From RHLJ01 sp965601955 (GTDB lineage Bacteria; Bacteroidota; Rhodothermia; Balneolales; Balneolaceae), in contig OZ271855.1 of the NCBI GenBank assembly GCA_965601955.1, forward strand, positions 2,604,001 to 2,668,000: a stretch of 64,000 nt of DNA, in the 5' to 3' direction. Position numbers and translations under genes: made by a program. Within the stretch, counting starts at the first letter, position 1. Every line of letters starts with the position of its first letter. Below the pieces are notes generated by a model that saw only the letters and a list, made by a program, of their open reading frames with translations, made no database searches and was not told where the DNA came from. Shown here one piece after another: positions 54,677-63,459 of this stretch.

Positions 54677-57600
54677 ATGTCGCTGGAGAGTATACGCTCC
54701 TCAATTTCCAATAGTGCTTCTGTTGCAGATTCAATTGCTGCTATGAAACAGAATAATGAGCTGATTTTAAAAGGGAGTATAGGTTCCTTCTTTCCGTTCC
54801 TAATTGCTGAACTCACCAAAGAATACCAAAACATACTGGTTATCACCGATACTGATGAAGATGAGCGGTTTTTGAAATCGGATCTATCCATCCTTGTTGA
54901 AAAAGGTATCGTCCACTTTCCTTCAACACATCTAAAGCCCTATGACAACGAACAAATTGTTGATTCAGGGTTATTGGTACAGCGCTCTGAAGCTCTTCAG
55001 GAAATTCAACAGGGTACGGCTTCCATCTCGATTGCATCGGCAGAAGGCATTTTCGAAAAGGTAGCTCCTCCTTCTGTATTGGATTCAGTTAGTATTGTTC
55101 TCTCTAAAGGAGATGAGATCGACCTTGAAAAATTGAGGACAGAGCTTGTGGATCAGGGATATCAACCTGTTCGATTCGTTGATGAGCCTGGTGAATATGC
55201 CATTAGAGGTGGAATCTTAGATGTGTTTCCGTACTCAGGTGAATATCCTCTTCGTTTTGAGTTTTTTGGGGATGAAATCGATTCTATTCGAGAATTTGAT
55301 GCCGATTCGCAGCGCTCGATTTCTTTCCTGAATCAAGCCCGGATTGTTCCAAACCTTTCTGATTTACCTGATACAAAGAAAGCTTCTCTCCTCAACTATT
55401 TTGACAAGGGAACCCTGGTTATCCTAAAAAACCCTGCCTTAATTTTTGCTTCGCTCAATGAGAAATTCCAACATGCTGAAGAACGACATAAGCAACTTGA
55501 AGTTGACAATATACCATCTCCGGGTCAGCTCTTTGTGTCTAAAGAAGAATTAGAAAAGGAGCTCTCAAAATTTGAGAATACCTTAATCACGGGGAACCAG
55601 GTAAAATCCTTTTCAAATACCGCATCTCATTCATTTGATATAAAACCTCAGCCGGATTTCCATGGAAACTTCAAACTATTAAGAGAAAACATTGAGGGAA
55701 ATTCCGAAAAAGGAATCCAGACTTTTATCCTTTGTGACAATGACGGCCAAAAAACCCGATTTGAAGAATTACTTGGCGAACCTACACCTGGTTTGAATTA
55801 TGCGTTGGTTGTAGAATCCCTTCATGAAGGATTTATCTTTCCTGAATCAAAACTGGCATTATATACCGATCACCAGATTTTTAACCGATATCACAGGCCT
55901 AAAGTCAGAAAAAGAAGGTACTCGGGAGGTATTTCTTTCAAAGAGCTTAAAGATCTCAGTATTGGCGATTATGTAGTTCATGTTGATTATGGAATAGGAA
56001 AATTCGCGGGGTTCAAGAAGATCAAAGTAAAGGAAACTGAACAGGAAGTGGTTGTTCTAAGATACCAGGAAGAATCACTGCTCTATGTAAATGTTTCCAG
56101 CCTTCACAAGCTTCAGAAATACTCCGGGAAAGAGGGCACGGCGCCAAGGATAACAAAACTAGGCTCGGGGGAATGGGCTCGAAAAAAGGCTCAAACCAAG
56201 AAGAAAGTAAAGGATATCGCCAGGGAGTTAATCCAACTTTATGCCAAGCGTAAAATGCAGAAAGCATACGCATTTTCAGGTGATCAGGGATGGCAAACTG
56301 AGCTTGAAGCCCGGTTCGAGTACGAAGAAACCCCAGATCAGGATGAAGCTATAAAAGCGGTAAAGGTTGACATGGAAAGCACTCAACCCATGGATCGGTT
56401 GGTGTGCGGAGATGTAGGATTTGGCAAGACGGAGGTGGCCGTCAGGGCTGCTTTTAAAGCAGTAATGGATAATAAGCAGGTTGGGGTATTGGTGCCTACT
56501 ACTATCCTTGCTGAGCAACATGCCAAAACCTTTACCAAAAGAATGAAAGAATTCCCGGTTAGGATTGAAGCTCTTTCCAGGTTCAAAACCAAGGCAGAAC
56601 AATCAAAAGTGATTGAAGAGCTTAAAGGGGGAAACATGGATATCGTGATTGGCACGCATAGATTGTTATCCAAAGATGTGAAGTTCCATGACCTTGGGCT
56701 CATTATTGTAGATGAAGAACAGCGCTTTGGGGTATCTGCTAAGGAGAAGCTTAAAGAATTTCGCGCTTCGGTTGATGTATTAACACTTACTGCAACTCCT
56801 ATTCCGCGAACCCTTCAATTCTCGTTAATGGGCGCACGGGATTTGAGCGTGATTAACACTCCTCCTCCTAACCGCCAGCCCGTTTACACGGAAATTCACA
56901 GCTTCAACGAGGAGCTTATTCGGGATGCTATTCTCCAGGAAATGAGCCGGGGCGGACAGGTGTTCTTCATTCACAACCGGATTAAAAATATCGAAGAAGT
57001 AGCCGACATGATTCGAAGGCTCGTTCCCGATACCCGTGTTCGTTTTGGTCATGGGCAGATGAGCGGGCCTCAGCTCGAGAAGATCATTGGAGATTTTTAC
57101 CAACATAAGTTCGATGTACTGGTATCTACCAACATCGTTGAAAATGGAATTGATATCGCAAATGCCAATACCATAATTATCAACAATGCCAATAACTTTG
57201 GACTAGCGGAATTGCATCAGCTTCGCGGACGAGTTGGCAGGTCAAATCGCAAAGCTTTTTGTTATCTCATCACCCCTCCTATCGAGACCTTAACTCCTGA
57301 AGCAAGAAAACGCCTTCTTGCTCTGGAGGAATTTTCTGACCTTGGATCTGGATTCAATATCGCCATGCGTGATCTAGATATTCGGGGAGCCGGGGATATT
57401 CTAGGAGGAGAACAAAGTGGCTTTATTAATGATATCGGCTTCGATCTGTACACAAAAATCCTCAACGATGCTGTACATGAACTAAAAGAATCTGAGTTCT
57501 CCGACTTGTTTGATGGAGTTGAAGCAGAAGTTGATCTTCCAGAAACAACGGTAGAGTTTGATGCCACTGCCCTTCTTCCCCAGGAATATGTATCGGATAA

Positions 57601-57997
57601 TGTGGAAAGGCTTAACCTCTATCGAAAGCTTTCTCAGTCCAAATCAGAGAAAGAAATCGAAGAATGGAAGGAAGAAATCCAGGATCGGTTTGGGCCTATT
57701 CCAAAAGAAGCAGAAACACTGATCTTAGCAAGCAAAATCAAGCTCTCTGCTCCGCAAAGTTTCTTCACTAAAGTGACTATCCGGGCAGGAAGAATGTGGT
57801 GTGTATGTCCAAAAACAGGAAGTGAACTGGGCGATCAGTATTTCCAGAGTGGCCGCTTTCAAAAAACCCTGGAGAAAATGGAACAGCTTAAACCGGAGTT
57901 ATTCCAGGTTATTCAAAAGAATGATACCGTCCGCTTCGCGATCCAGGATGTCCCAGACTATGAGGCCGCGCTTACTTTTTTGAAAAAACTCCTGTAA
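54677..57997 (+). CDS. mfd: Transcription-repair coupling factor
   Basis: Mfd removes RNA polymerase stalled at DNA lesions and recruits UvrA. The 1106-residue protein has the UvrB-like N-terminal module and the CarD/RID polymerase-binding domain (KDLSIGDYVVHVDYGIGKF, about 424). The superfamily 2 translocase follows with Walker A GDVGFGKTEV (about 578), DEEQ (about 678), TATPIPRTL (about 700) and motif VI QLRGRVGRS (about 850), then the C-terminal TRCF domain. Length is normal. Confidence 0.96.
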   Translation: MSLESIRSSISNSASVADSIAAMKQNNELILKGSIGSFFPFLIAELTKEYQNILVITDTDEDERFLKSDLSILVEKGIVHFPSTHLKPYDNEQIVDSGLLVQRSEALQEIQQGTASISIASAEGIFEKVAPPSVLDSVSIVLSKGDEIDLEKLRTELVDQGYQPVRFVDEPGEYAIRGGILDVFPYSGEYPLRFEFFGDEIDSIREFDADSQRSISFLNQARIVPNLSDLPDTKKASLLNYFDKGTLVILKNPALIFASLNEKFQHAEERHKQLEVDNIPSPGQLFVSKEELEKELSKFENTLITGNQVKSFSNTASHSFDIKPQPDFHGNFKLLRENIEGNSEKGIQTFILCDNDGQKTRFEELLGEPTPGLNYALVVESLHEGFIFPESKLALYTDHQIFNRYHRPKVRKRRYSGGISFKELKDLSIGDYVVHVDYGIGKFAGFKKIKVKETEQEVVVLRYQEESLLYVNVSSLHKLQKYSGKEGTAPRITKLGSGEWARKKAQTKKKVKDIARELIQLYAKRKMQKAYAFSGDQGWQTELEARFEYEETPDQDEAIKAVKVDMESTQPMDRLVCGDVGFGKTEVAVRAAFKAVMDNKQVGVLVPTTILAEQHAKTFTKRMKEFPVRIEALSRFKTKAEQSKVIEELKGGNMDIVIGTHRLLSKDVKFHDLGLIIVDEEQRFGVSAKEKLKEFRASVDVLTLTATPIPRTLQFSLMGARDLSVINTPPPNRQPVYTEIHSFNEELIRDAILQEMSRGGQVFFIHNRIKNIEEVADMIRRLVPDTRVRFGHGQMSGPQLEKIIGDFYQHKFDVLVSTNIVENGIDIANANTIIINNANNFGLAELHQLRGRVGRSNRKAFCYLITPPIETLTPEARKRLLALEEFSDLGSGFNIAMRDLDIRGAGDILGGEQSGFINDIGFDLYTKILNDAVHELKESEFSDLFDGVEAEVDLPETTVEFDATALLPQEYVSDNVERLNLYRKLSQSKSEKEIEEWKEEIQDRFGPIPKEAETLILASKIKLSAPQSFFTKVTIRAGRMWCVCPKTGSELGDQYFQSGRFQKTLEKMEQLKPELFQVIQKNDTVRFAIQDVPDYEAALTFLKKLL

Positions 57998-57998
57998 T

Positions 57999-58119
57999 AA
58001 GTCATCCTGATCCCGACAAGTCGGGAGAAGGATCAACTAATCTTAATTACTCATTATTCTGTTGATTCTTCGCCTAAGCTCAGAATGACTAAGTATTGAG
58101 TTAAAGTTCAGGATGACTT
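57999..58119. repeat. Composite palindromic repeat after mfd
   Basis: AAGTCATCCTGA (57999-58010) and TCAGGATGACTT (58108-58119) are perfect 12-bp inverted ends. Inside are a CCCGACAAGTCGGG hairpin (58013-58026) and a reversed 'GTCATTCTGAGC...CGAAGAATCA'-type segment (58062-58090), a common dispersed repeat type in this phylum. It may also terminate mfd transcription. Confidence 0.75.
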
Positions 58120-58123
58120 AAAA

Positions 58124-58178
58124 GAGCAAATATCCGCGAGGTACGAAGCGGTCTCAATGAGATTGCTTCGCTTTGCTC
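58124..58178. repeat. Second inverted repeat in the mfd-tsaC gap
   Basis: GAGCAAA (58124-58130) pairs with TTTGCTC (58172-58178). An inner hairpin has CGAAGC (58144-58149) paired with GCTTCG (58165-58170) and TCTCA with TGAGA. Two separate palindromic elements therefore sit next to each other in a 215-base gap. Confidence 0.65.
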
Positions 58179-58212
58179 GCAAAAGTATCTTCATGACTTA
58201 GAAGCCTAACAA

Positions 58213-59133
58213 ATGTCGATAGTAGATAAAAAATACATATCCCTCATCAAATCCGGTCAACCCGTCGCTTTCCCTACAGAAACGGTGTACGGGCTCGGAG
58301 CCGATGCATGGAATCCATCTTCCATTGCTAAAGTATTTGAGATAAAAGGCCGCCCTTCAGACAACCCTTTAATTGTTCATGTTTCCGGTATCGATCAGGT
58401 GGATGATTTTGTTGAGGAAGTAACGGAAACAGCTAAGTTGCTCATGGACAGTTTTTGGCCCGGACCTCTTTCCCTGGTGCTAAAAAAGCAAGCTAAAGTA
58501 CTTGATGCCATCTCTGCAGGACTGGATACGGTAGCCATTCGGATGCCGGACCACCCACTTGCTCTTGAACTCATTACACAAACTGGCCCCCTTGTGGCAC
58601 CCAGCGCCAATACTTCGGGGAAACCAAGCCCTACAAAAGCAGAGCATGTTCGCCAGGATTTCGGAGAAGATTTCCCTGTTATTGATGGAGAAGCAACAAA
58701 GATTGGCCTTGAGTCAACAGTCATTGACCTGACAGACTTAAATCCAGCAGTTCTTAGGCCGGGAAGCATCAGCCGAAAGCAAATCGAAGAAGTACTTGGT
58801 GTTGATGTAGAAGAATCTTTCTTCCATCATATAGAAACACCAAAAAGCCCCGGACAAAAGTACTCCCACTATAAACCAAAAGCAGAGGTGCGATGGCTTA
58901 CCGAAGAAGATGACCTTTCTGATCCCTCTACCCTCTTTCTTCTTCAGGAAGGTGAACTAAAAGCTGATAATCTTGTCTACTATCACGGCGATTTATCCCA
59001 AATGGCCAGAGAGTTATATGACCGGTTTAGACAGGCGGATTTGGAAGGGTTCAAAAAGGTATTAATTGAACTTATGGATGAAGAGCACCCAATGTCCAGT
59101 ACCTTGATGAATCGAATCAGTAAAGCAATTTAA
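58213..59133 (+). CDS. tsaC: L-threonylcarbamoyladenylate synthase (Sua5-type)
   Basis: A 306-residue enzyme making threonylcarbamoyl-AMP from Thr, bicarbonate and ATP for t6A modification of tRNA. The YrdC domain (residues 1-190) shows FPTETVYGLGADAW, KGRPSDNPLIVH and VAPSANTSGKPSPT. After a linker containing SPGQKYSHYKPKA the C-terminal Sua5 domain (about 210-306) follows, so this is the longer Sua5 form. Confidence 0.93.
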   Translation: MSIVDKKYISLIKSGQPVAFPTETVYGLGADAWNPSSIAKVFEIKGRPSDNPLIVHVSGIDQVDDFVEEVTETAKLLMDSFWPGPLSLVLKKQAKVLDAISAGLDTVAIRMPDHPLALELITQTGPLVAPSANTSGKPSPTKAEHVRQDFGEDFPVIDGEATKIGLESTVIDLTDLNPAVLRPGSISRKQIEEVLGVDVEESFFHHIETPKSPGQKYSHYKPKAEVRWLTEEDDLSDPSTLFLLQEGELKADNLVYYHGDLSQMARELYDRFRQADLEGFKKVLIELMDEEHPMSSTLMNRISKAI

Positions 59134-59437
59134 TGATTTAACTATGCCTTTCGAGACGGTTAAAAAGTGAACAATCAGATAATACACAAGCATTACTTGC
59201 TATACTATTTCAGAGCTGATTCTTCTTATGAGACCAAAAAAGTCCCGCATATATTGTTATGAGCGAAGCTTATTGATTCATCCTATCTAATGATTACTCT
59301 ATCATTATCATATTTCGGGGTAATAAAAAACATTATTTAACCGCATAATTATGCGGTTAAATAATTGTTTATCTTGTTTTAATTGCTAAAAAAATTTACG
59401 TCTTTACAGTCAATAAAAAATCTATAAAACTGATTAT
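59134..59437. other. AT-rich gap with a perfect palindrome
   Basis: A 304-base stretch without a gene between tsaC and the AT-rich three-gene island. The base composition drops here. A 34-bp perfect palindrome is described separately. No promoter match was clear enough to mark. Confidence 0.55.
59332..59365. promoter_or_regulatory. Perfect 34-bp palindrome
   Basis: ATTATTTAACCGCATAA on one side is followed without any spacer by its exact reverse complement, centred on AATT. A-rich sequence precedes it and T-rich sequence follows, so it can act as a bidirectional terminator, or as an operator in front of the island genes. Confidence 0.75.
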
Positions 59438-61213
59438 ATGAATTCCAAAAAGTTGAAATTTATAGGATTCATCATATTATACCTCACTCTTTCAATTCCA
59501 GCTTTTGCTCAAGTGGAGGATAAAATTCCAGTGGTTCTAGTAAATTTTGAGCAAGGAGTATTTGAATACAATGGTACCAATGTTCTTCCATTTGATACTC
59601 AATTTTATATCAAGGGAAAAATTGACAAGTCAATAGAAAGCGTTTCTATTACTATTAAAGGACAAAGAAAAGGATTATTTGCTGTATCTGTTTCTAATGC
59701 GAATAGTTGGGATAGAAATACTTTTAACAAGGACTCTGAGTTTTTTTATGTTCGAATGAGAAGCTTACCACCCAATGTTAGGTATACTGCTAACTTGGAA
59801 ATAAAAAGACGCTTAGATGATAGTAATGAGCACGTGAAGGCTTCAAAAAAAATCTATATAGACGCTATAAAAGAATTATTTAACGATACCCCATCGGAAT
59901 GTACTGATATAGATAAATGGAGAGAAAAAGTAATTAATAATATTAGAGATGATAATTTAAGTGTCACTTTTCCTAACAATGAAGGCTTATTTGATCCTTC
60001 TGTAGAACTTTGTGATAATATCCCAAATTTAATCAATGATATACTCGCTTTAGAAAATAAAGTATTTAATCCAAGAGAGGAGGCCATTGATAATGAAGAT
60101 ACAGAGAATGATATAGTTGGGTTTAAAGAAATTATCGAATACCAATTGGAAGAGATATACAATTCAAAATATGATCTGAGTCTTTTGTTTAAGAGGGTGA
60201 GCGAAAGTGGATGGAACAAAACTTCCGAACCCTCATACGCAAACTTTATAATGAATTTACTATCCATTTCTACATTGGATAAAGAAGAGTTAAACGCACT
60301 TGTCAACGCCTCTCTGAATATTAAAACAATAAATGATACTAGAAATTTTGATACAACTGAAATAAGTGAAATTTGGGAATCTACTAAAATCAAGTATAAA
60401 ATAAATAATTATAATGACTTATTTGAATGGTCTAACTCTACTCTTATTCATCTATATATAATTGAAAAATATCTTGAGGAAGTTGATCCCCATGATGGTG
60501 TGCTTGGAATTACAAGAAGTATGATATTATCGTTAAGTGAGCTTTCTGAAGCAGCAAATAATATATTTAAGTATTTAAATGAGTTAAATGGAGCATTAAT
60601 TCAATTTGATCTCATTAATGCCCGAAATCAAAATTTATTCAAATTTACTCAACTATCAGTTATTGAGCTAAATAACCAGACCACGATTATTAGCGATTTA
60701 AAAAAAGGGTCTAAAAATTATATCAGTTCTGATATTGGACTTGCAGTTCTTAGAAATGAAGTAGACGAAGGTAATTTCAGATTATCATCTCAAATTTACT
60801 ACGGTGCCAATATCTACTTTAGACCCGTTAACAGAGATGTAAGCTTATCCAATTATCCTTTATTTAACTCCGATTATTCTATTGGTGGGGGAGCTTTGCG
60901 TTACTTTATGAGTCAATCTTGGAATCGAATAAAAAGAGGAACTTCAGTAACAATTGGGGTTACAACGAGTGACATCGAAGTTGAAGGAGAAAGGAGAGGT
61001 TTAATTGCTAATAAAGGCCTTCTATTAGGAATTGGTTATCATTTTTTTAGACGAATTAAAGTTAGCTACGGAATGATGCTCTTTCAAAAAAATAACCCAA
61101 ACCCACTGATTGATAAATACTCTATACAAGGGCAAAGCTACTTCTCAGCTTCACTTGATCTCGATGTATTTAACCTTCTTGGTGAGATCCCCAAAACCTT
61201 AAACTTAAACTAA
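59438..61213 (+). CDS. Secreted protein of unknown family, possible C-terminal barrel (island gene 1)
   Basis: A 591-residue protein with a signal peptide (FIGFIILYLTLSIPAFAQ, cleavage near residue 25). I do not recognise the family. An N-terminal beta domain (about 30-150) is followed by a long helical, Asn- and Glu-rich middle (about 150-430). The last 150 residues alternate strands and turns (SSDIGLAVLRNEVDEGNFRL onward), as in outer-membrane barrels, but the C-terminus ends KTLNLN without the usual aromatic residue. The codons are much more A/T-rich than in the neighbours, suggesting acquired DNA. It is followed after 5 bases by the next gene. Confidence 0.75.
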   Translation: MNSKKLKFIGFIILYLTLSIPAFAQVEDKIPVVLVNFEQGVFEYNGTNVLPFDTQFYIKGKIDKSIESVSITIKGQRKGLFAVSVSNANSWDRNTFNKDSEFFYVRMRSLPPNVRYTANLEIKRRLDDSNEHVKASKKIYIDAIKELFNDTPSECTDIDKWREKVINNIRDDNLSVTFPNNEGLFDPSVELCDNIPNLINDILALENKVFNPREEAIDNEDTENDIVGFKEIIEYQLEEIYNSKYDLSLLFKRVSESGWNKTSEPSYANFIMNLLSISTLDKEELNALVNASLNIKTINDTRNFDTTEISEIWESTKIKYKINNYNDLFEWSNSTLIHLYIIEKYLEEVDPHDGVLGITRSMILSLSELSEAANNIFKYLNELNGALIQFDLINARNQNLFKFTQLSVIELNNQTTIISDLKKGSKNYISSDIGLAVLRNEVDEGNFRLSSQIYYGANIYFRPVNRDVSLSNYPLFNSDYSIGGGALRYFMSQSWNRIKRGTSVTIGVTTSDIEVEGERRGLIANKGLLLGIGYHFFRRIKVSYGMMLFQKNNPNPLIDKYSIQGQSYFSASLDLDVFNLLGEIPKTLNLN

Positions 61214-61218
61214 TTCTT

Positions 61219-61584
61219 ATGAGCTTAAATATTGATTCCTTTTCAGTAGCTCCAAACACTATTAACTCCAACTCTGAAGTAGATTTAAACTCTATCACAG
61301 ACAATTCCTTGGATTCACCAATACGGGGGAATATCATTTATGAAGTTTCGGATTCCGATGTTGGATTATACTTTGAAATTGATGGGAATCTTCAAAATTA
61401 TTTCGAGTCGATAAAGAATACTATGTCATTTATTCCCAACGCCAACCACGTTAATGAAGAAGCTAAATTAAATACTGATAATGTTTCGACTTCTTCAGTT
61501 GTGAGAATCAAAATGAAGATTCGAAATCCGGATAATAACAGAGTTTTAGACAGCAAAACATTTAGTATATATGTAAGCGTATGA
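61219..61584 (+). CDS. Small beta-rich protein of unknown family (island gene 2)
   Basis: A 121-residue protein without signal peptide or membrane helix. It begins MSLNIDSFSVAPNTINSNSE and has alternating hydrophobic residues compatible with one beta sandwich, similar in style to Ig-like domains. Placed between two exported proteins with a 5-base gap on one side and a 4-base ATGA overlap on the other, it is clearly part of the same operon. How a leaderless protein relates to secreted partners is unexplained. Confidence 0.7.
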   Translation: MSLNIDSFSVAPNTINSNSEVDLNSITDNSLDSPIRGNIIYEVSDSDVGLYFEIDGNLQNYFESIKNTMSFIPNANHVNEEAKLNTDNVSTSSVVRIKMKIRNPDNNRVLDSKTFSIYVSV

Positions 61585-62630
61585 AAATAAAGAATAGTAT
61601 AATTCCAATTCTACTTTCAACTCTTATGTTTTTGTATTGTATAGACTATAAGGAATATGAGCATGATAGCTTTATTGAAAATCAAAAAATCTTGACTATA
61701 CAAAGAGTTGATCCCACCCGTCCGATCCGAGCAGATGGATTATCCATAGTGGATTTAAGAATTATCCTAAATGATGCGGATAGAGAAAACAGGAAAGTTA
61801 CTCTGACAACAACAGATGGAACTTTCCCAAGTGGGGAAAAAACGTTTACAATTGAATTAAAAGATTCAACTTCAGGCAATAACACTGCTATATATGTTGG
61901 TGAAGTAGAACTTACATCCTCAAGGAATATAGGCAAAGTAACGGTTACGGCAGCAATAGGAGAGATTAAGGATGTATTGGAGCTTAGTTTCGAAGAACTT
62001 GATTTCAGTATTAATCCAATAGATACTACTATCATAGCAAATGGTTCATCTACAGTACCAATTACTATAACCATTGACCCTACTTTTAACGACCAGGATT
62101 ATAGTACACGAATCGTGATGTTAAAAACATCAACTGGTATTTTCTCAAATGGAGAAAATTATGTAGAGGTAAAATTCAAAAATAACCCTGTTGAGAGTAT
62201 AAATTTCATTAGCTCAACAACAGTCACTAAAGCCACCATTACAGGAACTTATTTTGATGTAGAGAAATCAATTAGCATCAATCAACTCCGAGCATTTCCT
62301 GAATCAATTACTGTCATGGGAGAAGATGTAATCATGTTCGACTCAGTTGGAACAAAATTTAACCTAAGTGCAATTCTGTCTAGATCTATAGGTACACCAT
62401 CAAAGGGGCATGTAGTTGAATTTCTTGTTCCTGAATCTGACGCGAATGATCAACCAGTTGAAGGAAAATTTAGTAATGTTACAGCTTCTAATAGTTCTGG
62501 GATTGCAACCGCAGAGTTTACTGTTTTTTCGCAATTAGCAACCGGAGATTTAGAGTTTATCGTTCAAACGGTTGCCGAAGATGGCTCTACTATTCAAAAC
62601 TCTTTTGTTGTCCGAGTAATTTCTAACTAG
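61581..62630 (+). CDS. Ig-like lipoprotein (island gene 3)
   Basis: A 349-residue protein with lipoprotein signal MKIKNSIIPILLSTLMFLYC (lipobox FLYC, Cys 20). Three invasin/Big-type Ig-like repeats follow: around 40-135 (RADGLSIVDLRIILND, KVTLTTTDGTF), 140-235 (IANGSSTVPITITID, VMLKTSTGIFSNG) and 240-349 (the VEFLVPESDAND and GIATAEFTVFSQ run). It overlaps the preceding gene by 4 bases. Likely an outer-membrane lipoprotein displaying Ig-like modules. The specific role is unknown. Confidence 0.8.
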   Translation: MKIKNSIIPILLSTLMFLYCIDYKEYEHDSFIENQKILTIQRVDPTRPIRADGLSIVDLRIILNDADRENRKVTLTTTDGTFPSGEKTFTIELKDSTSGNNTAIYVGEVELTSSRNIGKVTVTAAIGEIKDVLELSFEELDFSINPIDTTIIANGSSTVPITITIDPTFNDQDYSTRIVMLKTSTGIFSNGENYVEVKFKNNPVESINFISSTTVTKATITGTYFDVEKSISINQLRAFPESITVMGEDVIMFDSVGTKFNLSAILSRSIGTPSKGHVVEFLVPESDANDQPVEGKFSNVTASNSSGIATAEFTVFSQLATGDLEFIVQTVAEDGSTIQNSFVVRVISN

Positions 62631-62737
62631 ATCCACTGAAAATCTAATCTTGTTTCACAGCCAAAACAGCCTCCACCATTACTGTTAATAAGTCGTTCAA
62701 CATCTTTCATCGAACATATTTCTACAGGAGAATGCAT
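62627..62737 (-). CDS. Possible 36-residue small ORF with GGGCFGC motif
   Basis: The minus strand reads ATG at 62737-62735 to TAG at 62629-62627, giving 36 residues that start MHSPVEICSMKDVERL and contain GGGCFGC before the end FQWI. The stop codon region overlaps the end of the lipoprotein gene by a few bases. There is no strong ribosome site. It may be a small peptide gene, or the 3' remnant of a lost gene, since an in-frame stop lies shortly upstream. Confidence 0.35.
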   Translation of the reverse strand: MHSPVEICSMKDVERLINSNGGGCFGCETRLDFQWI

Positions 62738-62751
62738 ATAGCGTCCAAAGC

Positions 62752-62801
62752 TCTCTGAAGTTTACGACTTCGGAGAAGAAGTATTACAAGTCTCTGACTT
62801 G
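62752..62801. repeat. Two adjacent hairpin-forming repeats upstream of the sigma factor gene
   Basis: Stem CTCTGAAGT-type arms at 62752-62761 and 62767-62776 enclose a five-base loop. They are followed by CAAGTC (62787-62792) and GACTTG (62796-62801) around a TCT loop. The intergenic region 62631-62901 otherwise shows only the short ORF at 62627-62737. Confidence 0.6.
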
Positions 62802-62901
62802 CATAGAGGCGATAACAAACAACTAAAGAGAACTAAAAAAAAGTTATCCCGGTTTACTCAGCAACTAGTCATATCACTTTTTTGATGTGTATTGCTGACG
62901 T

Positions 62902-63459
62902 ATGAATCCTTCTGAACTCAAAATCTGGATTACCGAAATCAAAAAAGGTAATCGTCTTGCTTACTCTAATTTTTTTAGAGAATCATATGGCACCTATGTG
63001 GCCTATGCCCAAAGATATGTCTATTCAAAAGACGCTTCTTCAGATATAGTTCAGGATGCATTTATCAAATTGTGGGAAGTCAGAGAGCAGCTCGAAGCCC
63101 ACAAATCTCTTAAGGCATTCATGTATACCATTGTCAGAAACCTGGCTTTGAATTATATCAGAGATCATGAATCTCGATATACTGAATTAGACGAGGAGAA
63201 TCTTTCTAATCATCAAGAGGAGAAAAAGGATTCTGGAGAAGACTCTTCTTCGGAATCTCTTTTTCAGGTTCTTATCTCCAGGTTACCTGAACGGCAAAAA
63301 GAAGCATTTGAGCTTAGCCGTTTTGATGGATTACAGCATGATGAAATTGCTCAGATTATGAACGTATCACCCAGAACGGTAAATAATCACATAGTCGCGG
63401 CCTTGAAAACCCTAAGAGATGAATACGAAAAAGAAACATCAAAGGTGATGGCATTATGA
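62902..63459 (+). CDS. ECF-family RNA polymerase sigma factor
   Basis: A 185-residue sigma-70 of the ECF type: region 2 (about residues 25-90, with DIVQDAFIKLWEVRE) and region 4 (about 125-175; LPERQKEAFELSRFDGLQHDEIAQIMNVSPRTVNNHI), separated by an acidic linker. The start is a plain ATG with no strong Shine-Dalgarno. It overlaps the FecR gene (ATGA), the usual sigma/anti-sigma pair that often controls a TonB-dependent uptake locus, which would lie past the window's edge. Confidence 0.92.
   Translation: MNPSELKIWITEIKKGNRLAYSNFFRESYGTYVAYAQRYVYSKDASSDIVQDAFIKLWEVREQLEAHKSLKAFMYTIVRNLALNYIRDHESRYTELDEENLSNHQEEKKDSGEDSSSESLFQVLISRLPERQKEAFELSRFDGLQHDEIAQIMNVSPRTVNNHIVAALKTLRDEYEKETSKVMAL

Noticed and set aside
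59854..60393. Minus-strand 179-residue ORF inside island gene 1
   Set aside because: A Ser/Leu/Ile-rich shadow of an AT-rich gene; island gene 1 has a signal peptide and operon context.
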